Assembly (NCBI RefSeq): GCF_004765815.2 | Contig: NZ_SBIS02000013.1 | Location: 1 to 64,000, forward strand | Origin: Halorussus salinus | Lineage (GTDB): Archaea; Halobacteriota; Halobacteria; Halobacteriales; Haladaptataceae | Direction of reading: 5' to 3' | Length of the DNA: 64,000 nt | Shown here: positions 7,270 to 18,306 of the stretch, in pieces | Layout: the number at the start of each line of letters is the position of its first letter | Position numbering within the stretch: position 1 is the first letter of the stretch | Made by a program: the position numbers and the translations under genes | Notes under the pieces: generated by a model | Told to the model about the DNA's origin: nothing | What the model saw: the letters and a program-made list of their open reading frames with translations, nothing else | Database searches by the model: none

Positions 7270-8790
7270 TTGACATCCTCCTCCGCGTGAACGCGGAGGA
7301 ATCCCAACCGCGTTTAGGATATTAGGGTTTGCAGTCCACCACTTGTTCCTGCGGTTGGAATCCGCTGGACAAGTCATGAAGGTAGACTGATGGCTGTGCC
7401 AACCAGCCGGTACTCCTATCGTTGTCCAAATCGGACGCAGACTCGGAGTTACTTTCGCCGTTGATGTTGAGACGGATGTTCTCTGCCCCATTCACGTCAG
7501 CGTTGAACGCATCGTCGTGCGCCTCACAGACGTAGAGACCACGTTCGACACGCTGACTATCGTCTTCCCTACCGCACACGCAACACGTCTTGCTCGTGTC
7601 GCGCTCAGACACCTCTACGACTTCGATTCCCTCGACTTTCGCCTTGTATTCGAGGATGTTGGTGAACCGGTCGAACGCCCACCCATGTAGGTCGAGGTTC
7701 CCGTGTTTACCCCAGTTCTTCGACTCTCCGTTCTCGTCTTCGCGGACGCCAGCGAGTTTCCCAACGTTGATGCGACCAACTTCTTGCTCTCCACACCGCT
7801 CAACGATGTGTTTCGCTAAGGAGTGGAAGAAGTGCGTGCGACGCTCTGACCACTTTGCGTGGAGACGAGTGGCTCGCTCACCACCTGAGTCGTCACACTT
7901 GGCGATTTCTTTCGGGAAGTAGTAGCCATCCTGTTTCAGGCGGTTGCCGGGGTACAGATCGGCTTGTTCAGTGCTGTACGCGACCGCCGCGAAGCTGCAG
8001 ATGCCGAGGTCGATACCCGCCGTTTCGTTGCCGGGTGCGTTGGGCGTCTCGATTTCGTATTTGCAGACGAGATGGAGTTCCCACCGCCCCTTCGACTGGT
8101 CATAGACCGCTCTGACCTGTTGTAGGTTCTCAATCGAGACACCGGGACGAGTTTCGTATTCGACAAGGATGTACTCCCATGCTTTCGGGTGTTCCTTGTG
8201 ATTCGCGCCTTTAGACAGGCGAACACGGTTGTTCTTCGAGTCGTGTTTGATGCCGTTTTGCTTCCACGTCACCGTACTGCGAGGGTGTTCTTCGTGGACG
8301 CGGTTTCCATCGTCGTCGTAGTAGTTTTTCTTGCGGTAGCCGGGCGGATTCGCTCGACTATCAGACTTCCTCTTGCCGTACCACGAGTTGAAGGCTTCAG
8401 CGAGTTCCTCCAGAACGCGCTGACTGGACTGACTATGCAGTCCCTTGTACTTTGAATGACCTTTCAACTCGCCTTTGAGGTCGCCGTGGTCAGGGATTTC
8501 GCCCGTTTCCTCCCACACTTGGCGGGAGTGGTAGTTTGCAACGTTCCAGAGTTTGCTGGCACTCCACCCGTGCCGGTCGAGCGAGTCCTCTACTTGTCCG
8601 TGGTTGAGGATTTTCGCTCGGTGGGTGCGGTGGACTTCCAGCATTCTGAACGTCTGTATAATCACTTATACTCACGTCTCTTGTAAAGGCATGGGTTGAG
8701 GACAGTGGAATATCCAGCCCTGCCATCGACTGTGGATTGTTGAAGAGTTGTCGGATTCATCCCGCGCCTAAAGGCGCGGGTATTCTCCTT
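7270..8790 (-). mobile_element. IS1341-type element (tnpB only)
   Basis: The single tnpB gene on the minus strand is bounded by hairpin ends. The right end, on the low-coordinate side, is TTGACATCCTCCTCC with stem CCTCCGCG/CGCGGAGG (7280-7287 and 7292-7299). The left end is the perfect stem CCCGCGCC/GGCGCGGG (8761-8768 and 8773-8780). Exact borders are estimated. No tnpA is present, so movement would need one supplied in trans. Confidence 0.75.
7322..8644 (-). CDS. tnpB: TnpB-family protein, atypical RuvC Glu position
   Basis: TnpB of 440 residues from the ATG at 8644; an ATG at 8665 would add seven, but the TATA-like stretch TGATTATAC overlaps it. RuvC-I is GIDLGICS (Asp 212), the zinc ribbon is CCVCGRED ... 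YVCEAH, and RuvC-III is FNADVNGAENI (Asp 383). Where other TnpBs have (V/I)E(D/Q)L, this one reads INVGKLAG, so Gly 295 stands at the catalytic Glu position. The family is clear; whether the protein cuts DNA is uncertain. An omega RNA would be expected from the 3' end of the gene toward 7270. Confidence 0.85.
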   Translation of the reverse strand: MLEVHRTHRAKILNHGQVEDSLDRHGWSASKLWNVANYHSRQVWEETGEIPDHGDLKGELKGHSKYKGLHSQSSQRVLEELAEAFNSWYGKRKSDSRANPPGYRKKNYYDDDGNRVHEEHPRSTVTWKQNGIKHDSKNNRVRLSKGANHKEHPKAWEYILVEYETRPGVSIENLQQVRAVYDQSKGRWELHLVCKYEIETPNAPGNETAGIDLGICSFAAVAYSTEQADLYPGNRLKQDGYYFPKEIAKCDDSGGERATRLHAKWSERRTHFFHSLAKHIVERCGEQEVGRINVGKLAGVREDENGESKNWGKHGNLDLHGWAFDRFTNILEYKAKVEGIEVVEVSERDTSKTCCVCGREDDSQRVERGLYVCEAHDDAFNADVNGAENIRLNINGESNSESASDLDNDRSTGWLAQPSVYLHDLSSGFQPQEQVVDCKP

Positions 8791-8873
8791 GAACTTTATA
8801 ATACAGTCTAGAATATCCTGAGATTGCCACAACCAGAAATACTATTGGTCAAAAATCATTAGTTACCAGTATA

Positions 8874-10295
8874 ATGTCAGCAGAAGCTGAGTTAAAGTTA
8901 GTCAGTCCCGACGCATTTGATGAGTTTGCTGAGTCCATTCGTGGGGACATTGTGTTCTCTGACGCAGAGAACTACGATGATGTCCGTGAGATTTGGAACG
9001 GCTTGGTTGACAAGCATCCGACCGCAATCGTCCAATGTCAGGGGGCAGCAGATGTAGCGAAAAGTGTGGAGTTCACGACCGAACACAATATTGAGTTCTC
9101 AGTTCGCGGTGGCGGCCATCATCAATCTGGCAGTTCACTCGTCGACGACGGGCTTGTTATCGACTTGTCTGAGATGACCAGCGTCCACGTTGACCCTGCC
9201 GAGCAAGTTGCTCGGGTCGAACCCGGCTGCCGTGCCCGCGATGTTCTCATGGAGACGCAGCACTACGGCCTTGCCACCCCGACCGGAAGTGCCGCTGATG
9301 TCGGCATTCCCGGTTCCACACTCGGTGGCGGCATTGGCTGGATTCGCCGTAAGCATGGTCTCGGCATCGATGCCCTCCGTTCCGTTGACGTGGTGACGCC
9401 AGACGGCGACCTCGTCCACGCAAGCCCCAAGCAGAACGAGGACCTGTTCTGGGCCATGCGAGGTGGGGGCGGCAATTTCGGCATCGTCACCTCCTTCAAG
9501 TTCGATCTCTCTGAGGTCGGTCCCGTCGTCCCTGCCCTCGGGGTGTTCTATCCCGGTGACGAAGCCCACACCGTTCTCAAAACATACCGTGAACTTTCGC
9601 AGGACGCTCCGGATGAACTGACGACTCTTGCGCTCAACAGCCACGTTCCGGATCTTCCGCCGATGCCTGACGAGCTTGTTGGCGAGGAGGCGGTCTCTAT
9701 CATGGGCTGCTATGCAGGGGACGACATGGAGGCCGGGCAGGAGGCGATTCAGCCATTCCGTGAGATTACAGAACCGCTGCTTGACATGAGTGAGCCGATG
9801 CCGTACCTGATGCTTCACGAACTTGGTACGCAACTGTTCCCTGACGGACGGAACTACTGTCACCGGTCGGTGTACGTAGAGCATCTCTCTGATGAGATTC
9901 TCGATCTCGTGGTCGACCATGCAGAAGAAGCTCCGTCCTCCCTATCCGGAATTGGAATTTGGCATCTTGGTGGTGCAATTGCTGACGTAGCAAACGATGA
10001 AACGGCATACCCATGGCGAGATAAGGAGTATCTGATTACGGTTGAAGCGAACTGGGAAGACGGTGGTAACGACGCAAATCTCGAGTGGGCACGTACTGGT
10101 GACGAAGTATTCCGAGAAGTTGGTGGTGTCGGTGCCTATGGCGGCTTCACGGGCGTGAGCGACCAGGACAGTGAAGACTTCACTGACCGGGTCTATGGGG
10201 AGAACGTTGATCGACTAGCCGAAATCAAAGCAAAGTACGACACCGGGAACTCGTTCGACACGAACGTCAATGTCGTTCCGTCGGAGATTGACTAA
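8874..10295 (+). CDS. FAD-binding oxidoreductase, berberine-bridge type
   Basis: A 473-residue flavoenzyme of the PCMH/VAO class. The FAD-binding part covers about residues 40-210: AIVQCQGAADVAKSV, the glycine-rich RGGGHHQSG, LVIDLSEM, GSTLGGGIGW and MRGGGGNFGIVT. The C-terminal BBE segment ends in YDTGNSFDTNVNV, matching the usual DPxNxFxxNxNI. His in RGGGHH may carry the flavin covalently, as in 6-hydroxynicotine oxidase-like relatives. The substrate is unknown. It stands alone between a TnpB element and a kinase; no partner genes are seen. Confidence 0.85.
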   Translation: MSAEAELKLVSPDAFDEFAESIRGDIVFSDAENYDDVREIWNGLVDKHPTAIVQCQGAADVAKSVEFTTEHNIEFSVRGGGHHQSGSSLVDDGLVIDLSEMTSVHVDPAEQVARVEPGCRARDVLMETQHYGLATPTGSAADVGIPGSTLGGGIGWIRRKHGLGIDALRSVDVVTPDGDLVHASPKQNEDLFWAMRGGGGNFGIVTSFKFDLSEVGPVVPALGVFYPGDEAHTVLKTYRELSQDAPDELTTLALNSHVPDLPPMPDELVGEEAVSIMGCYAGDDMEAGQEAIQPFREITEPLLDMSEPMPYLMLHELGTQLFPDGRNYCHRSVYVEHLSDEILDLVVDHAEEAPSSLSGIGIWHLGGAIADVANDETAYPWRDKEYLITVEANWEDGGNDANLEWARTGDEVFREVGGVGAYGGFTGVSDQDSEDFTDRVYGENVDRLAEIKAKYDTGNSFDTNVNVVPSEID

Positions 10296-10423
10296 CCGTT
10301 AATTTCGAGGAGTTCGGGTTTCCCGAACGTCTGCTTCATCTCTTATTTTGACGCGAAGATGGCCAGACGTGCGTCCGCATCGGTAGCACATTCTGAAGGA
10401 ACTCTCTGAGAACGAACGGCTTC

Positions 10424-11833
10424 CTAGGCGATTTCGACGTCAGAAATTTCGAACCGAGCGCCACCATCCGCTCCTTCGGTAATCGAGATATTCCAACCCT
10501 CCGAATCGATTATTTGAGCGACGCTCTTCAAACCGATGCCAGTTCCGCCCTCTTTTGTCGAGTGTTTCCAGTCAAAGACTTCCTCCCGCTCCTCGGCCGG
10601 GATTCCCGGCCCGTCGTCTTCAACAAAGAATCCCTCCCCACTATCGAGATCGCCAACTTGAATCGCGACGGTGTCGCCCCCGTGTTCAATTGTATTGCGA
10701 AACAGGTTCGTCAACAGGCGCTCAACATGTGATTCATTTGCTGTGACGACAATTCCAGCTTCAATTTTGGCGCTTGCGGTGCCTTTGCTGACCTGCGTCC
10801 AGACGTGCTCGGCCATCTCTGAGACCGCCACCTCGGTCGTGTCAAGCACACCATTATTTGAACGGGAGATAGTGAGGACGTCCTCAATTACGTGTTCAAT
10901 TCGGCCCAACGCATTCATGGCTGTGTTGAGGTGGTCGGTCTGTTGATCGGAGTCGATCCCGGTTGCGAGCAGTTCGAGACGACCCTTCATTACTTGAACC
11001 GGATTTTTCAAGTCATGCGAGAGAACGCCAGCAAACTCATCCAGCCGTTCCTTTTCGCGATATATCTCGCGTTCTGACTCCCGCTGCTCAGTGATGTCTC
11101 GGAGAACAGATAGATGCATGCCGGGAAGGATATTCGTACTCGCAGCGTATTCCGCGACCCTGACCGTGCCGTCCGGTCGTTCGACGGGGAAGAGTCCTCG
11201 CTCTTTTTCGACCTTTTGAAACGAGGCCCACGCCGCCTCGAAATCGAACTCCTCATACGTGAAGTCGGCAGCCGTCTTGCCCAGTAACTCGGTCTCAGTC
11301 AGGTCGAAGAGGTCACAAGCTGCTGAATTGACGTCTACATAGGTGCCGTCGTCGTTGGCGAGTATCATCGCATCGGACGCCTGTTCGAACACCGCCTGGA
11401 ACCGGGTACGCTCCTCTTCAAGTTGTTGTTCTGCTCGATAGCGGTCGACGGCGTTCAGTATCCGATTCGCTAACACAGCGTATTGGTCGGTACCCGTCTC
11501 CTTCTGCATGTACTCGGTTACGCCATGAGAAATAGCCTTACTTGCAATCTCCTCACTTCCCTTCCCAGTATATAAAATAAACGGGAGATCCGGGTCGACG
11601 TTCCGGACGGATTCCAGGACGTCAAGACCAGTCAGCTCAGGCATATCAAAATCGCTGACAATCGCGTCGACCGAGTTAGCCTCGAAGAACTCAAGCGCGT
11701 CGGGGCCACTGGACTCTGCATGGACGTGAATACGATCAGTTTCCTGCTCCAGAAACGTCTTAATCAGTTCGCCCAGATCTGGTTCATCGTCGATGCATAG
11801 CACCTGAACCGGGGTTTGTCTGCTGGCAGCCAT
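10424..11833 (-). CDS. Hybrid sensor histidine kinase (REC-PAS-HisKA-HATPase)
   Basis: A 469-residue cytoplasmic signalling kinase from the ATG at 11833. Domain order: receiver at residues 9-125 with phospho-acceptor D61 (IVSDFDMP), PAS at about 145-250 (FEQASDAMILANDDGTYVDV), HisKA with H273 in GVLSHDLKNP, and HATPase with N box NLFRNTIEHGG, G1 DDGPGIP and G2 GGTGIGL. No membrane segments, so it senses inside the cell. The frame stays open to 11989, but the family begins at the later start. Such receiver-first kinases are common in haloarchaea; partner and signal are not evident. Confidence 0.88.
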   Translation of the reverse strand: MAASRQTPVQVLCIDDEPDLGELIKTFLEQETDRIHVHAESSGPDALEFFEANSVDAIVSDFDMPELTGLDVLESVRNVDPDLPFILYTGKGSEEIASKAISHGVTEYMQKETGTDQYAVLANRILNAVDRYRAEQQLEEERTRFQAVFEQASDAMILANDDGTYVDVNSAACDLFDLTETELLGKTAADFTYEEFDFEAAWASFQKVEKERGLFPVERPDGTVRVAEYAASTNILPGMHLSVLRDITEQRESEREIYREKERLDEFAGVLSHDLKNPVQVMKGRLELLATGIDSDQQTDHLNTAMNALGRIEHVIEDVLTISRSNNGVLDTTEVAVSEMAEHVWTQVSKGTASAKIEAGIVVTANESHVERLLTNLFRNTIEHGGDTVAIQVGDLDSGEGFFVEDDGPGIPAEEREEVFDWKHSTKEGGTGIGLKSVAQIIDSEGWNISITEGADGGARFEISDVEIA

Positions 11834-12188
11834 AGCGCGTTTTGTTAGTACCAGTGCATATAGCTGACGACTGCTACGATTTATGTCAAGTAGATAGCCC
11901 ATAGATAAATTCGCTCGGTCATCAAGCGTCGAGAGTTTACTCCGCTCTAGAAGGTGAGAAATGAACGGCTGAACAGTGACCTTTACCATCGACGGAATAT
12001 GAACGAGACGGTCAACGCGATGACCAAACAGAAATTCGGGGCCGTCGTACGGTTACGGAAAATTCAAGGCGAAAGCCTCGCCCTTCAGGGCGGGGATGAA
12101 GCCGACTAACAGTATGCAACTGCCGACGATGGCACAGACGGGGTTCCAACGCAATCTTTAAGCCGACCGACAATGATAGTATACATAG

Positions 12189-13851
<1,663 letters not shown>

Positions 13852-13870
13852 CTGGAGGAATCCTCGCGCT

Positions 13871-15058
13871 TCAGCGCGGGGAGGATGTCAACGTGACGCC
13901 GTCCGGCACGTCAGACTGTAACAGGCCAGTGGTCGCGTCCGTCGTCCGTAATTTCCGGAGCAGGCCTTCAAGCGTGTCGAGTCGGTCGATCGTGTCACTC
14001 CGAGTTTCATTACGCGTCAGATACGCATTCATCGTTCCGATGCTATGCGTCGTCATCGGTCCAATCTGAGCGGGAAACGTGAGATAGTCATGTTCTCGCA
14101 GGGTATTGATCAGGTCGGCCGCAACGGACTGATTTGCCGCAATCCAGACCTTGGTTGGCTGGCCGGCAACCGCCTGCATCCGGTCAGCCGATGAAAACCG
14201 GTCGTCGCGGCCGACAATATTCCGACCGCCACCCTCCACAGTTGTCTTGACCTCGACAGCCAGTTGCGGCTCCCCTGCGTCGGCGACGCCGACATCGAAC
14301 GTTGCAGTCGGGCTCCCCTGCCAATCTTTTGGAAGTTGGATTTCATTGAGAGCGAGCGAATCATAGGCGGGGAACTCACTTCCCGAGATTCCGAGATTAT
14401 ACTGCAGCCACGCTGCAGCGGCGCGGACACCGACCTTGTGGACAACTTTCTCTCCGATACTGTCTGCTTTGCCGGGCCCAGTGAGACTATACTCGAAGGT
14501 ACCATCAGGTGTGAGAACGAACGCGCTACTCTGCATCGGGGTCAGCCACCGGGCTTTCGGCGTCGGACTCCAGTACCGGCGTTTCCCGATTTTCTCACGG
14601 GGTTCGCCGTTCATCCGCGGCCGCTCGATGAAGCCATTATCGAGAAGCCAATTGAGAGCCGTGTCATCGAGTCCGTAGAGGTTTGTCAACCAGCCGTGGC
14701 CTTCGAGAAGTCGGTGACCCGCTGAGTTCGTCGGGGCACCGGTCCTTGGAAGTTCCACCGCGTATGTCCGGCTGTATTGGCTGCGAGTAACTGCTTGCAG
14801 GAACCGGACAACGTTTTCGCCGAATGGTGCATCAGATCGGAAGCCAGCGGCAATCTCTTTGATAGCAGATTGATTAGCGGAATCGGTTTGGTTCAGCTTG
14901 TGTTGGGCGTTCGTGATCCGGTCGGGTGCCCAGCGCCATAAGGTGTCTGCGTAGAGGTCGGGAAGGTTTGTCGGGGCGTCAGGATGCACATATGGTTTGT
15001 CGGGGGTACCTTGCCCATCTTCGGTAAGCGTCGGTTGGTAGCGAGAATTATCTGTCAT
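13871..15058 (-). CDS. PD-(D/E)XK nuclease-like protein
   Basis: A 395-residue protein of unrecognised family. Residues 200-310 fit a PD-(D/E)XK nuclease core: a helix with Glu 203 (GEKVVHKVGVRAAAAWL), then TFDVGVADAG with Asp 255, LAVEVKTTVEGG with Glu 269 and Lys 271, and a later VWIAANQ strand. The N-terminal 190 residues look mostly helical, with winged-helix-like parts. The last six residues (LTSSPR) come from the inserted element's right end, so the original C-terminus may be slightly altered. It faces an upstream region full of CGGCAATAAC repeats. A restriction- or defence-type role is inferred. Confidence 0.65.
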   Translation of the reverse strand: MTDNSRYQPTLTEDGQGTPDKPYVHPDAPTNLPDLYADTLWRWAPDRITNAQHKLNQTDSANQSAIKEIAAGFRSDAPFGENVVRFLQAVTRSQYSRTYAVELPRTGAPTNSAGHRLLEGHGWLTNLYGLDDTALNWLLDNGFIERPRMNGEPREKIGKRRYWSPTPKARWLTPMQSSAFVLTPDGTFEYSLTGPGKADSIGEKVVHKVGVRAAAAWLQYNLGISGSEFPAYDSLALNEIQLPKDWQGSPTATFDVGVADAGEPQLAVEVKTTVEGGGRNIVGRDDRFSSADRMQAVAGQPTKVWIAANQSVAADLINTLREHDYLTFPAQIGPMTTHSIGTMNAYLTRNETRSDTIDRLDTLEGLLRKLRTTDATTGLLQSDVPDGVTLTSSPR

Positions 15059-15100
15059 CTATTCTATTATTTATTTTGTGTCATAATAAGGATTTATTCC

Positions 15101-15563
15101 GTTATTGACGGTCGTAAAGGAGAGAAAGTACGGCAATAACTAAATCGCAATCTATAATCCCAGAATCCGCACGCTCGGAGTAGTATTACCGTCACACACG
15201 GCCATTTTGCGTCGAACCATTGGAGAGAGCCGACTCAGGCCTATTATCCCACCCGTTTAAAGCTCAAAATCCTCAGCAATAACCTATCGCACCTCTATTT
15301 ACCGCCCGTCTGTATTGCCGGATACCACCAACCCCTCTTTGACATGACTTCGAAATTTCTGAGTGGATCTCGGATTCCGGCAATAACGCCTGATTCAGGA
15401 CCGTCTGAAAATTGCCGAAACGACCCGAATCGGCAATAACCGAGAAATCAACAATAACAGTGGCTCATTCCTACGTGTGTTAACCCTTCACAATCCGGTT
15501 TTCAGGCGTTTATCACCGGGAGAAGACGTCTACCTCGGCAATATCCGGAGTTGAGGCAGTAAC
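15101..15563. repeat. Dispersed CGGCAATAAC repeats (iteron-like)
   Basis: Copies of CGGCAATAAC or close variants: 15101-15110 (inverted), 15131-15140, 15274-15283, 15311-15320 (inverted, ends ATTGCCG), 15378-15387, 15411-15417 (inverted, partial), 15431-15440, 15449-15458, 15536-15545 and 15554-15562. They are spread over both strands in a gene-free 540-bp gap upstream of the PD-(D/E)XK-like gene. Three copies match the consensus exactly. They could be iterons of a replication origin, sites of a regulator, or target or protection sites linked to the nuclease. Confidence 0.7.
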
Positions 15564-15653
15564 GAGGACTGATGAAGACGGACTACTAGAATGAGGTATT
15601 GGATTCGTCACTCCAAAGACAGTTCGAGGCCATGAAGGCCAGTACGCCAGCTA

Positions 15654-15840
15654 CCCACCCCTTCAGAGGTGGGTTTCCGCGCTGTTACCGCTGTGAGAGA
15701 ACTCGCCACGGGATGAAGAAGAGAGTCTCCTGTATTTGCAGAGCGGAGTCAACTGCCCCGGCCGACTTTGCTCGCCCCACCGCGGGACACGCTCATAATG
15801 ACTGCAAGGCGGAAACCCGCGTCTTTAGGCGCGGGAGGAA
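15654..15840. repeat. Inverted pair of IS left-end hairpins
   Basis: CCCACC/GGTGGG (15654-15659 and 15668-15673) followed by TTTCCGC mirrors GCGGAAA followed by the stem CCCGCGTC/GGCGCGGG (15816-15823 and 15828-15835). The second is the left end of the TnpB element at 15.9-17.2 kb; the first is an inverted copy about 140 bp away. Nothing recognisable is coded between them. Confidence 0.5.
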
Positions 15841-17225
15841 GCCGACACTTGATGACACAAACCACGTTCGATAGCAGTCCGACTCCCCCACGCCACCCCC
15901 GAACTATTATAAATACAGGCTACTACATATGAAGTACAGATGGTGGAAGATACAAGCACTCGAACCGTGCCCATCAAACTCGATGTGGACGAGAGTAGTG
16001 CTGACCTCCTCCACCAGACAACTGACCACTTCCTCGACGCCGCCAACTACGTCGTAGACGTCGCGTGGGACCCCGACTGGAAAATCACCAGCAAACAAAA
16101 ACTCCACGACCAAACGTACTACGACGTTCGAGACGACTCGCCGCTCCCGGCTAACCTCGTGCAAGCCGCACGAAATCGAGCCGCAGAAGCCGTCAAAGGC
16201 TGTGTCGAACGATGGAAGGACGGCAAGAAAGCCTCGAAGCCACACTTCACCTCACGGTTCGCCAGCTACGACGCGAGAACCGTCACCGTCAACGACGACC
16301 ACGCCACCCTCGCCACAATCGACGGGCGAGTTACCACAGAGTTCGTCCTCCCTGATGAACAGCGTGAGACGCCACACTCGGCGTACCTGTTCAACGATGA
16401 CTACGACGTGAAGGGAGCCACGCTCCACTACGATGAGGTTGAGGACTGTTTTTACCTTCATGTGCGGACAAAGCCCGCCAGGGAGAACGAGGAGGCCGAA
16501 CAAGGCGATGCCAAGCACGTCTCCGTCCTTGGTGTTGACCTCGGCATCACAAACATCGCAACCACCTCAACCGGACGCTTCTGGAGCGGCGGCGAACTCA
16601 ACCACTGGCACCGAGAATACGAGAAACGTCGAGGCGACCTGCAACGAACTGGGACTCGTTGGGCACACGAGAACGTTCAGCGAGTTGGTCGAAAGCAAAC
16701 GGGGCGTTTCGAGCAGATGCTCCATACCATCTCGAACGAACTCGTAGAAGAAGCTCTCGGAAACGACTGTACGCACATCGTGTTCGAGCAACTCAAAGGC
16801 ATCCGCGAACGCCTCCCGCACGCGAAGGCGATTCACAAGTGGGCGTTCCACCGCCTGTACGAGTACGTCACGTACAAAGCGGAATCCGAGGGGCTTGTGG
16901 TGGCACAGATTAACCCGGCGTACACGAGACAACGTTGCTCAAAATGTGGATTCACCCACGAGGATAATCGTCCGCACACCAATGGTCAGGACGAGTTCGG
17001 GTGTCTGAAGTGTGGGTATGATGTTCACGCGGATTACAACGCCGCAAAGAATATTGGCCTGAAGTATCTCCGCGACCAGCAAACGTCTGGGCGTGGAGGC
17101 GCACCCGTAGGCGTGCGCTTGAACAGCGGGATGATGAACGTGAACGGCGAATATTCGCCGACCGCTCTCAGCGGTTAGAACGGGAGTCCATGCTGAATGC
17201 CACGCCCTTCAGGGCGTGGGAGCTT
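15810..17225 (+). mobile_element. IS1341-type element (tnpB only)
   Basis: The left-end hairpin at 15816-15835 and the right-end perfect stem CCACGCCC/GGGCGTGG (17200-17207 and 17212-17219) bracket a single tnpB. No tnpA is present. Borders are approximate. Confidence 0.75.
15940..17178 (+). CDS. tnpB: TnpB RNA-guided nuclease, intact catalytic triad
   Basis: A 412-residue TnpB with all expected parts: RuvC-I LGVDLGITNIA (Asp 200), RuvC-II HIVFEQLKGI (Glu 283), NPAYTRQRCSKCG, zinc-ribbon cysteines 333, 336, 355 and 358, and RuvC-III HADYNAAKNI (Asp 365). It belongs to the same branch as the partial copy at the left edge (shared NPAYT and IRERL/F features) and not to the VGDL branch. It is the best candidate in the window for an active RNA-guided nuclease. 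Its omega RNA would be expected from the 3' end of the gene through the hairpin at 17200-17219. Confidence 0.92.
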   Translation: MVEDTSTRTVPIKLDVDESSADLLHQTTDHFLDAANYVVDVAWDPDWKITSKQKLHDQTYYDVRDDSPLPANLVQAARNRAAEAVKGCVERWKDGKKASKPHFTSRFASYDARTVTVNDDHATLATIDGRVTTEFVLPDEQRETPHSAYLFNDDYDVKGATLHYDEVEDCFYLHVRTKPARENEEAEQGDAKHVSVLGVDLGITNIATTSTGRFWSGGELNHWHREYEKRRGDLQRTGTRWAHENVQRVGRKQTGRFEQMLHTISNELVEEALGNDCTHIVFEQLKGIRERLPHAKAIHKWAFHRLYEYVTYKAESEGLVVAQINPAYTRQRCSKCGFTHEDNRPHTNGQDEFGCLKCGYDVHADYNAAKNIGLKYLRDQQTSGRGGAPVGVRLNSGMMNVNGEYSPTALSG

Positions 17226-17325
17226 ACAATATACAAAGTTGATCCTTAATGCGCTTCTATAACCTCCATGTTAACTACTATCGATAGTAAAAGTTATAAT
17301 TTCTACATTATTAAATTGTGATAAG

Positions 17326-17997
17326 ATGTCGGCTCCGACACCTACTACCGACACAGAACTCCTGACGACGGCGGAACACACCGACCCTGAAATCGCGCCC
17401 GCACCGACAACCAATCCGGCCTATCACGACTCGACTTGGCTTCGCTATCACTATCTCGTCGCGCAACAATCAAGCCGCGAGCTCGGTCGTGTCTGCGGCG
17501 TCAGCCATAAAACAATCCTCAACTGGCTCGACAAACACGATATTGCACGCCGCCCCGCTAACCCAACTGGTGATAAGAGGTATCTCAACGCGGACTGGCT
17601 TGAACGCGCGTACACGGACCGCGGCCACACCGAACGTGAAATCGCCGAAATGTGCGGCGTCCACCGTTCAACTATCAATACCTGGTTACAGAAACACGAT
17701 ATCGAGGTGGATCATGGCCACGGCGTTAGTTGTTACTGGACATCCCAAGGCTATCAACGTGTTCAAATCGGCGACACATCTCTCAACCTGCATACTCTCG
17801 TCGCTCTTGCAAATGGCGCAGACCCTTACAAACTGTTTAACAGCGGCTACGTTGTCCACCACAAAAACGGGATGAAGGCCGAGAATACGCCCGAAAACCT
17901 TGAACTCCAGCGTCGTGACGATCATACTCGCAATCATCACCAGAACGGTGATCTTCGGACTCCCGCCGACTGCTTCGCAACTAAAGACGGTAGTTAG
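17326..17997 (+). CDS. HNH endonuclease with two helix-turn-helix repeats
   Basis: A 223-residue protein. Two similar HTH units lie at residues 48-72 (SSRELGRVCGVSHKTILNWLDKH) and 100-126 (HTEREIAEMCGVHRSTINTWLQKH), followed by an HNH-type nuclease at about 155-205 (LNLHTLVALANG, VVHHKNGMKAENTPENLEL). This resembles free-standing HNH homing endonucleases and phage HNH proteins. The upstream 100 bases are AT-rich with a TATA-like TTATAAT. It sits between a TnpB element and a DNA methyltransferase, so it may be mobile or part of a defence block. Confidence 0.8.
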   Translation: MSAPTPTTDTELLTTAEHTDPEIAPAPTTNPAYHDSTWLRYHYLVAQQSSRELGRVCGVSHKTILNWLDKHDIARRPANPTGDKRYLNADWLERAYTDRGHTEREIAEMCGVHRSTINTWLQKHDIEVDHGHGVSCYWTSQGYQRVQIGDTSLNLHTLVALANGADPYKLFNSGYVVHHKNGMKAENTPENLELQRRDDHTRNHHQNGDLRTPADCFATKDGS

Positions 17998-18029
17998 CCG
18001 TCGCCGGGCACGGGCACCCTCTAGAGAGG

Positions 18030-18060
18030 AGGAAGCCCTCCCCCTTCAGGGGTGGAAAGA
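18030..18060. mobile_element. Solo IS-end-like hairpin
   Basis: GGAAGCCCTCCCCCTTCAGG followed by GGTGG resembles the left-end hairpins of the TnpB elements (stem around loop TTCA). No transposase is attached. It lies in the roughly 300-bp gap between the HNH gene and the methyltransferase gene, which otherwise holds nothing recognisable. Confidence 0.4.
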
Positions 18061-18306
18061 ATCTGACTACAGTCTTCACCTCCAAGTGATAGTAACCCGA
18101 CTCCCCAGAGATTCAAATCCGTATACAGGAGAACCCCCGGCGTCAGCCGTGGGTGGCTCAAATCTATTAAGTTTTCCAAGTCTTCTCTCCAGGATTTGTA
18201 TTTTGAATCCCGATATTATATCGGAAACTCTTTGGACATACGAGCAATTTTCCCTCATCTGAAAATAAAACATAAAGATTTAAAATCGCCCGTTCGAGGC
18301 GGCGAT

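Noticed and set aside
9135-9920. 261-codon frame antisense to the FAD oxidoreductase gene
   Set aside because: It is the shadow of a clearly conserved gene on the other strand, favoured by the GC-rich codon pattern.
15599-15874. 91-codon open frame on the plus strand
   Set aside because: It spans the two inverted IS left-end hairpins and has no recognisable protein features.
18090-18130. GATTCAAATCC, resembling a tRNA T-loop
   Set aside because: The flanking bases do not pair as a T-stem and no acceptor, D-arm or anticodon arm is found upstream.
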